Shown: positions 18,003 through 24,488 of the stretch, one piece after another
Layout: each line of letters starts with the position of its first letter
How positions within the stretch are numbered: position 1 is the stretch's first letter
DNA from: Microcosmobacter mediterraneus
GTDB taxonomy: Bacteria; Bacteroidota; Bacteroidia; Flavobacteriales; Flavobacteriaceae
Length of the DNA stretch: 38,351 nucleotides
NCBI RefSeq assembly: GCF_031846265.1
Contig: NZ_JAVRIA010000011.1
Location: forward strand, 1-38,351
Reading direction: 5' to 3'
The notes under the pieces: model-generated
What the model was told of the DNA's origin: nothing
Database searches by the model: none
The model's input: the letters and a program-made list of their open reading frames with translations, nothing else
Translations under genes and position numbers: made by a program

Positions 18003-18010
18003 CAAATATA
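18003..18010 (-). promoter_or_regulatory. -7 promoter element of gyrB
   Basis: TATATTTG on the minus strand matches TAnnTTTG. It lies about 75 bases upstream of the gyrB ATG and immediately upstream of the leader palindrome. Confidence 0.55.
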
Positions 18011-18116
18011 CAAATAAACAGCCCTTTTTTAATGCTTTTTATTGAGTTTGAGGTATAATTATCAACAATTGTTAATTACTTAAAAATGTCTTAAAACAGC
18101 TAAAAAGTACCTTAGA

Positions 18117-18164
18117 TTAGATTTTAGCTAATTTAACTTCCATTTAAAAATTAGATTTTGCTAA
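18117..18164. repeat. Two near-identical short direct repeats upstream of gyrB
   Basis: TTAGATTTTAGCTAA (18117-18131) and TTAGATTTTGCTAA (18151-18164) differ by one base and lie 34 bases apart in the gap between gyrB and the CPBP gene. The gap (17929-18197) holds these, the gyrB promoter and two palindromes, and no gene. Confidence 0.4.
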
Positions 18165-18197
18165 AGCTTCTTAGAAGTCAAAATTAGGTTGATTTAT

Positions 18198-19010
18198 TTA
18201 CCTTAAAATGCTAATTATTCGATCCCATTTCCAAATTAAAAATGTAACTAATAAAAAGAATCCATTAAAGAGGAAAATTACAGTTATAAATGGCGACCAT
18301 GTTTCAAACATAACTGTATTTGGTATGTAGAAAATACTATTTCCAAATTCATAATTATTGATGAGGTGACGTGTTGCCCAGTTGTTTCCTAAATGGAGTC
18401 CAATAGGAAAATATATAGTTTTAGATTTTAGTAATGCAGTTGCAAACAATAAATGACCAACAGGAATTGCCATTACCAACATTATTATCATTCCTGTATT
18501 ACTTAGTACATCAGTATCAAGAACATGAATAAGCATAAACAAAGTTGAGAAGAGAATATTAGCTATTATGACATTAGATACATCAATCGTTTTCTTGAAT
18601 AAATAACCTCTAAATAACAATTCTTCTGTTGCTACTTGTGGCAATATAAAGTAGAAAGCGAATATAATGTTAGAATAATCAATAGAATTTGACAATTCTA
18701 AAGTCTCACCTGTATATAAAGCTCTTAAATATCTTGCTCCAAAAAAGGCAAAGGCGCCAATTAGGATTCCTAATGGTAAAAAAGACAAGTTTCTTAATCT
18801 GAAATTAAAACCTATCTCGTTTAAAGATTGCTTTTGGGTTTTATATAATATCCATGTTACCAAAACTAAAAGTATTGATGCAGTGTAAGGAACATATTGT
18901 TTTATAACACCTTTATTTACTACTAAACTTATAATTAAGGCAAGAGCAAATAAGAGGATTGCTAAAACAAATTTGTACGTTACAGGGTACTTTTTTATAA
19001 TCGTTTTCAT
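18198..19010 (-). CDS. CPBP-family intramembrane metalloprotease (first copy)
   Basis: This 270-residue multi-pass membrane protein has about eight hydrophobic helices. It belongs to the CPBP/Abi (CAAX-like) family of intramembrane proteases. The family's motifs can be read: motif 1 TEELLFRGYLF (EExxxR), motif 2 FMLIHVLDTD (FxxxH), and motif 3 HLGNNW (HxxxN). These supply the catalytic Glu and His residues, so the protein should be active. Its substrate is unknown. It starts 13 bases after the end of the second CPBP gene and is the last gene of a three-gene unit headed by an XRE-type regulator. CPBP proteins elsewhere process peptides or act in immunity to bacteriocins, but no peptide gene was found here. 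Confidence 0.9.
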   Translation of the reverse strand: MKTIIKKYPVTYKFVLAILLFALALIISLVVNKGVIKQYVPYTASILLVLVTWILYKTQKQSLNEIGFNFRLRNLSFLPLGILIGAFAFFGARYLRALYTGETLELSNSIDYSNIIFAFYFILPQVATEELLFRGYLFKKTIDVSNVIIANILFSTLFMLIHVLDTDVLSNTGMIIMLVMAIPVGHLLFATALLKSKTIYFPIGLHLGNNWATRHLINNYEFGNSIFYIPNTVMFETWSPFITVIFLFNGFFLLVTFLIWKWDRIISILR

Positions 19011-19023
19011 CTTCTTAGTGCTA

Positions 19024-19728
19024 CTATATTTTTTTACTTCTTTTTTGACTAAACCTAAGATATTGTCTCACAAATACTAATGTGACTAGAGACGGAAATA
19101 ATCCTTTAAAGAGATTAAACCAAAGCCAATTCCAATCTTCTAATTTGGTGTTTTTTGTGGCTTCAAAAAATAACTCTCCATAAGGTTGAGACTCGAAGAA
19201 AAACACATTGATAAGGTTAATACCTAAGTGTAATCCTAGGCCTAACATTATTGATTTTGTTTTATGAAAGATATATGCCCAAACGAAGCCTGTAAATCCA
19301 GTTATCAGAATAACATAGAGTATTGGAATAACACCAGCCTCTGTCATACCATAAGAGAAGACATGATAAACACCAAAACACAATGCTGAAATTAAAATTC
19401 CCCATTTTACACCAAGCCTACTAATTAATATGTAAAGAATTGCACCTCTAAACACTAAATCTTCAGTTAACGCAGACTTGATATGGTAACCAAATGCATC
19501 AAAAACTAATTGATAATTAATACTTGTTTGCATTTTCCAATCCACGTTTAAAACAATAGTTTCAACATAGATATTCAATAAGGTTACAAGCATTATAAAT
19601 AGTGTACCAAGTAAAAACTGAATGATTCGTTTACCTGTAGGTAAAATACCTAAAACTTTCATACTTTTTTTCTCAATGACATGCAAAAGCAGCCATGAGA
19701 TTACTATGATTACTAATAATCCTAACAT
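19024..19728 (-). CDS. CPBP-family intramembrane metalloprotease (second copy)
   Basis: This 234-residue multi-pass membrane protein of the CPBP family is clearly a distant relative, not a close duplicate, of the neighbouring 18198-19010 product. Motif 1 reads TEDLVFRGAIL: the first Glu and the Arg are kept, but the second Glu of EExxxR is Asp. Motif 2 is FGVYHVFSYG (FxxxH) and motif 3 GLHLGINL (HxxxN). The catalytic Glu and His positions are therefore intact. It sits 25 bases after the XRE regulator gene and 13 before the first CPBP gene, in the middle of the operon. Two proteases with different motif 1 residues in one unit suggest distinct substrates or a heteromeric arrangement (inference). 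Confidence 0.87.
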   Translation of the reverse strand: MLGLLVIIVISWLLLHVIEKKSMKVLGILPTGKRIIQFLLGTLFIMLVTLLNIYVETIVLNVDWKMQTSINYQLVFDAFGYHIKSALTEDLVFRGAILYILISRLGVKWGILISALCFGVYHVFSYGMTEAGVIPILYVILITGFTGFVWAYIFHKTKSIMLGLGLHLGINLINVFFFESQPYGELFFEATKNTKLEDWNWLWFNLFKGLFPSLVTLVFVRQYLRFSQKRSKKI

Positions 19729-19753
19729 TTTGTAAATACTATTTAAAAGATGA

Positions 19754-20320
19754 TTACACTTTTGGTTTCAAAAACGGAACAGATAAAGGATATCTAAAAC
19801 TACCTGTTTGCAAGGCTCTTGATATATTGTAAAGCGTGGTTATTATGCTAAAAAGAACAACAGCTCCAGTAACAAAAAAATTATATCCTGGAAATGCAAA
19901 AAACAACAATAAGGAGCCAATAAAATATAATAATATTGAGCCATGAAAATTAACTACTGCTCTTCCATGTTGGTCATATACCTTATTATCTTCTGCTTTA
20001 TGAATCCACAGAAACAATGGAAATAAAACACTTGCAAATGGTATTATTAATCCAAAAAATGGTGTACCATGAAACAACAACATCCATTTGCGTTGAATAA
20101 CCTCCTCATTAGGGTTTTCTAAAATCAACAAATCATCGATATCTACATCTAAGCCAGCTGCTAGTAATTTTACGGTTTGTAAATGTGGCTGCACATCGCC
20201 TTTTTCTATACGCTGAATGGTACGCACAGTAACTGTAGCTTTATCTGAAAGTTGCTCTTGGGTCAACCCTTTTAACTTTCTCTGATAGATTAAATTTTCG
20301 CTTAATGATTTTGATTTCAT
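19754..20320 (-). CDS. Membrane-tethered XRE-type regulator with DUF4870-like C-terminus
   Basis: This 188-residue protein combines a Cro/C1-type helix-turn-helix at about residues 8-62 (LIYQRKLKGLTQEQLSDKATVTVRTIQRIEKG, shown here by its key residues LTQEQLS and RTIQRIEKGD) with a C-terminal membrane part of about three helices (TPFFGLIIPFASVLFPLFLWI, ILLYFIGSLLLFFAF, FFVTGAVVLFSIITTL). The membrane part resembles DUF4870, including the connecting HGRAVVNFHGSILLYF block. The HTH should face the cytoplasm, with the DNA-binding domain tied to the inner membrane. It is the first gene of a three-gene unit with two CPBP proteases. A palindrome upstream could be its own operator. Whether the proteases release the HTH is a hypothesis. 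Confidence 0.88.
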   Translation of the reverse strand: MKSKSLSENLIYQRKLKGLTQEQLSDKATVTVRTIQRIEKGDVQPHLQTVKLLAAGLDVDIDDLLILENPNEEVIQRKWMLLFHGTPFFGLIIPFASVLFPLFLWIHKAEDNKVYDQHGRAVVNFHGSILLYFIGSLLLFFAFPGYNFFVTGAVVLFSIITTLYNISRALQTGSFRYPLSVPFLKPKV

Positions 20321-20339
20321 TTGTATTGTTTTGCTGTTA

Positions 20340-20347
20340 CAAATCTA
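20340..20347 (-). promoter_or_regulatory. -7 promoter element of the XRE/CPBP cassette
   Basis: TAGATTTG on the minus strand matches TAnnTTTG and ends 19 bases before the regulator's ATG at 20320. Confidence 0.6.
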
Positions 20348-20371
20348 CAGCAAGAAATTGGTTATTAGCAC

Positions 20372-20385
20372 GACATTTAAATGTC
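20372..20385. promoter_or_regulatory. Candidate operator palindrome
   Basis: GACATTTAAATGTC is a perfect 14-base palindrome about 25 bases upstream of the -7 element of the XRE gene, near its expected -33 region. A partial half-site, GTGTCATTT, follows at about 20392-20400. This fits autoregulation by the HTH protein, but the link is inferred. Confidence 0.4.
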
Positions 20386-20425
20386 ACCTTTGTGTCATTT
20401 ATAGGTTTTACAAGGGTTTTGAAGA

Positions 20426-21190
20426 TTACTTATCTAATTCTTGATCTATAAGCTTTAAAATTTCATTTGTGTAGTTTCTAACTACTAACGACTCTAGTTT
20501 TGTCCATTCACAAAGAGAAGCTATGGTAAAAATATAGTCATCAACAGCTTTATTTTCAATGAAGTCTTTAACGGCTTTAACTCTGTTCTCTTTATTTTTT
20601 ATGTACTCCTTTTCTTGCCAAACACCATCAAACAAATCTTTAATTGAAAAGTTTTGTGTTAAAAAGGGGTTGTAAATATTAATATTATTTTGTCTTAAAT
20701 CTTGTTCGTACTCTCTTAATCTATCTACTTGACCAGACCAATTAGTCAGCCTTGTTTTTAATTCGTTATTATCAATAAGATAAAGCTTACCAGAGGATAA
20801 CAATTCATTTGTTGTGCCTAAAACAGGGTCAAAAGTAGGTGTATTATTAGTCCATGCAATGTAGCTTCTTAAGGTATCTGTTGAAAATTCTGCAATGCTA
20901 TTCTCTTCCTTTATATTAAATAATTGTTCAATTGAATTAATCATATGCTTGCGCATGGTGTCTTTGGCATCTAATTCTTTTAAGTTTTCTTTGAACTCAC
21001 TTTTAAGCTGTAATAAAATTTGCTGTTCTTGATTACTATTTAATCGGTTTTGATTCCAATTATTAATCTGCAATGCTATTAAAATACCAATGACCACGAG
21101 AATGATTTCGCCAATAGCATATTTAAAGTATTTGCCTGTTTTGTTTTGTTCCATGAGGTTGTAGCGTATTTTTCTAAAGAGCTTAATCAT
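20426..21190 (-). CDS. DUF6090 membrane protein, array copy 1
   Basis: This 254-residue protein has the family N-terminus MIKLFRKIRYNLMEQNKTGK followed by KYFKYAIGEIILVVIGILIALQINNWN, a single membrane helix at about residues 24-46. It ends with a long mostly helical, charged region (LKSEFKENLKELDAKDTMRK, TNELLSSGKLYLIDNNELKT). The positive N-terminus should lie in the cytoplasm and the C-terminal helical domain in the periplasm. The function is unknown. The start at 21190 is chosen because it gives the same N-terminus as the four paralogs. An intergenic repeat and a decayed relic separate it from copy 2, unlike the close spacing elsewhere in the array. Confidence 0.85.
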   Translation of the reverse strand: MIKLFRKIRYNLMEQNKTGKYFKYAIGEIILVVIGILIALQINNWNQNRLNSNQEQQILLQLKSEFKENLKELDAKDTMRKHMINSIEQLFNIKEENSIAEFSTDTLRSYIAWTNNTPTFDPVLGTTNELLSSGKLYLIDNNELKTRLTNWSGQVDRLREYEQDLRQNNINIYNPFLTQNFSIKDLFDGVWQEKEYIKNKENRVKAVKDFIENKAVDDYIFTIASLCEWTKLESLVVRNYTNEILKLIDQELDK

Positions 21191-21202
21191 ATTAAAAAGT
21201 AT

Positions 21203-21266
21203 TGTCATCCTGAACTTGATTCAGGATCTTATTAGATGCGGATTCCGCATCAAGTGCGGAATGACA
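21203..21266. repeat. REP-like palindromic intergenic element
   Basis: The 64-base segment begins TGTCATCC and ends GGAATGACA, so its termini are inverted. Inside are CCTGAA/TTCAGG (21209-21225) and the overlapping hairpins GATGCGGA/TCCGCATC and TTCCGCA/TGCGGAA. This resembles, from memory, dispersed repeats with GTCAT...ATGAC ends seen in many Flavobacteriaceae genomes. Confidence 0.7.
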
Positions 21267-21269
21267 AAA

Positions 21270-21323
21270 GGTACTGTTTTGGTTAATCATAGCTTGGCAT
21301 ATCTCTCTAAAGAATTTAATCGT
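21270..21323 (-). pseudogene. Decayed start of a sixth DUF6090 gene
   Basis: On the minus strand this 54-base stretch reads TIKFFREICQAMINQNST, which aligns without gaps with the family start MIKFFRKIRYKLMSENKT (ATG changed to ACG). The DNA of the first part, CTAAAGAATTTAATC on the plus strand, is identical to the same site in the intact copies. The homology ends where the REP-like element begins. The stop codon of copy 2 lies inside the relic in another frame. It is too short to encode a working protein and probably marks a deleted copy or the edge of a rearrangement. Confidence 0.6.
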
Positions 21324-22122
21324 TAGCTTTAACTTGATTACATTTTGTCTCTAACAACTGTTTAGTTTTCTCAACTTCTAGCTTAATATACTTTAACAAC
21401 TGTACACGACGCTCCATATTAGATGCAATCTTATAAGCTGTATCGTAATAGGTATTATAAAGTTTCTCAGAAATGTTACCTACAGTATCTTTCTCTAACA
21501 TTTTAAGGATATCTGGTTCAAATTTATATCCAGGTATACCAATACTATCTGTTGATACAACTGCCACAGCTATACCATTTTCTCTTACATTTATATTAAG
21601 TCTATTATAACTGTCTGTTGCAAAATTTATATACTGCTGAATAGTTTCGGTATAAGGCTGTATGTTTTTATAATATTCATCCAGACCATTTTTAATGGAA
21701 ACATCTGTAATAAGATTAAGATTTCCGCCAGACTTGATATCCTCGTATGTTGTTTTATTGGGCTTAAAGTTAGCAACTGAGCCTCTAATTGTTTTTATAT
21801 ATTGTAGATTTAATGTCTGGGCATCATAATTTTTTTGAAGTATTAATCTTAAAAACTGATTGGCATATTTTTGACGTTTAGATATTTTATCAATAAGGTT
21901 ATCTATTTGTATGTAATCTTGTACTATATCTAAATGAAGCCTGCAATAATACTCATTTTCAGTTGACTTGTTTTTTCTACCTTCATTCCAATTATTAATT
22001 TGCAAGGCAATTAAAATGCCAATGACCACGAGGATGATTTCGCCTATGGCGTATTTAAAGTACTTGCCCATTTGATTTTTTTGGATTAGTGAACGACGAA
22101 TATGACGGAAGAATTTAATCAT
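21316..22122 (-). CDS. DUF6090 membrane protein, array copy 2
   Basis: This is a 268-residue member of the tandem family. The N-terminus MIKFFRHIRRSLIQKNQMGK is followed by the near-constant KYFKYAIGEIILVVIGILIA helix and QINNWNEGRK. The remaining ~215 residues form a helical, charged domain unlike the other copies in detail (LHLDIVQDYIQIDNLIDK, YEDIKSGGNLNLITDVSI). The tail is Lys- and Cys-containing (ETKCNQVKAND). Its ATG overlaps the stop of copy 3 by four bases (ATGA), so the two are translationally coupled. Its own stop lies inside the relic of a former copy. Function unknown; a periplasmic C-terminal domain is inferred. Confidence 0.85.
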   Translation of the reverse strand: MIKFFRHIRRSLIQKNQMGKYFKYAIGEIILVVIGILIALQINNWNEGRKNKSTENEYYCRLHLDIVQDYIQIDNLIDKISKRQKYANQFLRLILQKNYDAQTLNLQYIKTIRGSVANFKPNKTTYEDIKSGGNLNLITDVSIKNGLDEYYKNIQPYTETIQQYINFATDSYNRLNINVRENGIAVAVVSTDSIGIPGYKFEPDILKMLEKDTVGNISEKLYNTYYDTAYKIASNMERRVQLLKYIKLEVEKTKQLLETKCNQVKAND

Positions 22123-22838
22123 TGCTTTTGATTATTCAAATAGTTATCTATCATAGTAATCAATGCTTCGGCTTTTTGTGTTATACTGTTGCAACCACCT
22201 TGATAACCTGTATACAATGTCTTTTGATACCTTAAAATATTTATGAATTTTACTTCTTCCAATAGTCTATTTACTGTTTTAATATCTGTTTCGGAATTAT
22301 TATTTATTATTGGTATATTTTCTAAAATATAAGGGTCAATATTATTGCCAACAAAACCTTCGTGCCACTTTGTGAATTCTACCATGTTTGGTAAAGTATA
22401 TTCATAAAAATCGTTAATTTTTCTAATGAGTTCTTTGTTCTCAATAAGTCGTAGTTTTTTTTCTTCTTTTAAAGAATTAAAAACATTGGCAAATGGTCTT
22501 GAGTTTGTGTCCGGCCCAAAATATTTGAGTATGGTTTTTAAATCTTTTTCTGTGGCAGTTTTATCAAAAATTCTATTTAGACCTTCTATTTGGCTTTGAA
22601 TAATTTTATTTTGTCCTTTAATATAATTAGCATTTTCTTTTAACTCTTCAATCATTGCATACAAAGAGCTTTCTAAGTCTATTTGTGTTTTTCTGTTTTC
22701 ATTCCAATTATTGATTTGTAAAGCGAATACAATTCCAATGATTACCAATACAATTTCACCAATAGCATATTTAAGGTACTTACCTGTTTTATTTTCACTC
22801 ATTAGCTTGTATCGTATTTTTCTAAAGAATTTAATCAT
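22119..22838 (-). CDS. DUF6090 membrane protein, array copy 3
   Basis: This 239-residue member starts MIKFFRKIRYKLMSENKTGK and continues with YLKYAIGEIVLVIIGIVFAL and QINNWNENRK. It is the most divergent of the five in the membrane segment, including V-F-A in place of L-I-A. The C-terminal domain is helical and charged, with LEESLYAMIEELKENAN-like heptad spacing early on (SSLYAMIEELKENANYIK) and an aromatic segment (FYEYTLPNMVEFTKWHEGF). The stop overlaps the start of copy 2, and copy 4 ends 28 bases upstream. Function unknown. Confidence 0.85.
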   Translation of the reverse strand: MIKFFRKIRYKLMSENKTGKYLKYAIGEIVLVIIGIVFALQINNWNENRKTQIDLESSLYAMIEELKENANYIKGQNKIIQSQIEGLNRIFDKTATEKDLKTILKYFGPDTNSRPFANVFNSLKEEKKLRLIENKELIRKINDFYEYTLPNMVEFTKWHEGFVGNNIDPYILENIPIINNNSETDIKTVNRLLEEVKFINILRYQKTLYTGYQGGCNSITQKAEALITMIDNYLNNQKQ

Positions 22839-22866
22839 TTAAATTATTGTTTTTTAATCCTATTTA

Positions 22867-23595
22867 TTACTTCCCTTTTTTGATCCGTTCTTTCAATACT
22901 TTAATTAAAGCTCGATTATCTTCCTGAAATACGTTAAGGTGCCTCAAAGCATCATCTATATAACCATCAATAACAAATATGGATTTCTGTACGGCTTCAT
23001 CATCGTAAATCATATTTAGGATTTCTAGTTTAGGGGTTTCCTTTAGTTTCTTAAAATTGTTCATATGTCTTTTCTTCAAGGGATTCAACTCCTTTTCATT
23101 TAGAGTATTCAATCTTTTTATTGAAGCTGCTACATAATCGTATTGTAAACTATATAACCTTAACGCATTGATCACTGATTTGGATTGCAACTCTTGTATA
23201 TTGTACTTTCTATTGTTTACCACATTTGATAAAAACCGGAATCCTACATAGGTAAAAAAATTATCAGCTTCATCAACAATTTTGAGTATAACCGAATCTG
23301 TATTACGCAATTCTGGTTTTTCAAGAATGTATTGTGTTGTAGATTTTAATTCATTCAACCCTTTATGTCGTGATTGATAGAATATTGAGTCTGCAAGAGC
23401 ATCATTAAGCAATTCCTCACATTGTTGTAGGTCATTAAGTTGTCGTTTGCGCTCTTCATTCCAGTTATTTATTTGTAGCGCTATAAGAATGCCAATAACC
23501 ACTAGGATAATTTCGCCAATAGCGTATTTAAAGTATTTGGCTGCTTTATTTTCACTCATAAGGCTGTATCGTATTTGTCTGAAGAATTTTATCAT
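22867..23595 (-). CDS. DUF6090 membrane protein, array copy 4
   Basis: This 242-residue member starts MIKFFRQIRYSLMSENKAAK, followed by YFKYAIGEIILVVIGILIAL and QINNWNEERK. The C-terminal domain is helical, with the segment LQCEELLNDALADSIFYQS and a Tyr/Lys-rich later half (LRLYSLQYDYVAASIKRLNT). It ends with a basic tail (KVLKERIKKGK). The start overlaps the stop of copy 5 by four bases (ATGA), again indicating translational coupling. Function unknown. Confidence 0.85.
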   Translation of the reverse strand: MIKFFRQIRYSLMSENKAAKYFKYAIGEIILVVIGILIALQINNWNEERKRQLNDLQQCEELLNDALADSIFYQSRHKGLNELKSTTQYILEKPELRNTDSVILKIVDEADNFFTYVGFRFLSNVVNNRKYNIQELQSKSVINALRLYSLQYDYVAASIKRLNTLNEKELNPLKKRHMNNFKKLKETPKLEILNMIYDDEAVQKSIFVIDGYIDDALRHLNVFQEDNRALIKVLKERIKKGK

Positions 23596-24350
23596 TCTTT
23601 TATTTCTGAATTCATCAAAGACTCAATGGCTTTTAATAGCACATTTACTTCTGTTAACATGGCAAGGTAATTATCTAAACCAATGGCAATATTTTCTATT
23701 AAATTTTCAAATTCTAAATCATTAAGCAAGTCTCTATTGTCTGTTTTAAAGCCGGATTTTGGTAGAGTCATACTCCGTTTTGCAGTCGACACCTCATCGG
23801 CATTTAGCCAATTGCCGTTTTTAATCATATAATTATTTAGAAGGTTTTCAAAATTTTCTGTTTCTTCAAATCTTGAATACACCTTTTGCATTACTGCAGG
23901 CCATACTGCAAGTAGCTTTCGCAGTTCTTCATTACTGATTATAACCAGTTGACCAGAATTCATAATTTCATTTAGAGTACCATTTACTGGGTTAAATGAA
24001 GGGGTAATAAAAATTTTATTTATTATACTGTCAAATTGATACGCGTGAGAAAGCGTATTTTTCTCACCTGTGTAATTTAGCATCTCTAAAGAAAACTGAA
24101 TCCCTTCCTTAGTTTTAACTATGGCAGAGTCTAGCATTTTCCGATTATTCTTAAAATCATTTTTTAAATTTCTAAGGATTTTGCTCTCCTGCACAACCTC
24201 AAGACGCCCTTCATTCCAATTGTTAATCTGTAGTGCAATCAAAATTCCAATGACCACTAGGATGATTTCGCCAATGGCGTATTTAAAGTATTTAGATGTT
24301 TTGCCTTCGGAAAGAAGATTTTGACGAATTCGCCTAAAGAATTTAATCAT
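23592..24350 (-). CDS. DUF6090 membrane protein, array copy 5 (first gene of the array)
   Basis: This 252-residue member starts MIKFFRRIRQNLLSEGKTSK, followed by YFKYAIGEIILVVIGILIAL and QINNWNEGRL. The later part is helical, with a segment similar to copy 1 (NGTLNEIMNSGQLVIISNEELRK against TNELLSSGKLYLIDNNELKT), so copies 1 and 5 are the closest pair outside the N-terminus. The ATG at 24350 gives the same start as the paralogs; the same frame is open up to 24488, but the extra 46 residues do not match the family. It is the promoter-proximal gene of the array, facing away from asnB's terminator. Confidence 0.85.
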   Translation of the reverse strand: MIKFFRRIRQNLLSEGKTSKYFKYAIGEIILVVIGILIALQINNWNEGRLEVVQESKILRNLKNDFKNNRKMLDSAIVKTKEGIQFSLEMLNYTGEKNTLSHAYQFDSIINKIFITPSFNPVNGTLNEIMNSGQLVIISNEELRKLLAVWPAVMQKVYSRFEETENFENLLNNYMIKNGNWLNADEVSTAKRSMTLPKSGFKTDNRDLLNDLEFENLIENIAIGLDNYLAMLTEVNVLLKAIESLMNSEIKE

Positions 24351-24437
24351 GAGCTTACAGTTAGGTTGCAAGCAGGAAATTAAAAGTAGAGATGGTCGGT
24401 TTTCAAATTGTTTATAAATGTAAGAAAATGTTACATG

Positions 24438-24466
24438 AAAAAAGGTGCAAAACTTTGCACCTTTTA
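24438..24466 (-). terminator. Intrinsic terminator of asnB
   Basis: AAAAGGTGCAAA (24440-24451) and TTTGCACCTTTT (24454-24465) form a perfect 12-base inverted repeat with a 2-base centre. It lies 23 bases past the asnB stop. The plus-strand T-run is short, so it mainly serves the minus-strand asnB. Confidence 0.85.
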
Positions 24467-24488
24467 ATTTTATGATTTTTGAACACAA

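Noticed and set aside
18198..19728. Bacteriocin-immunity locus
   Set aside because: CPBP proteins can give immunity, but no leader peptide or transporter gene is present nearby.
20426..24350. CRISPR-like direct repeats
   Set aside because: The repeated segments are coding N-termini about 0.7-1 kb apart, not short spacers and repeats.
24351..24488. N-terminal extension of DUF6090 copy 5
   Set aside because: The extra 46 residues precede the conserved MIKFFR start, overlap asnB's terminator and match no paralog.
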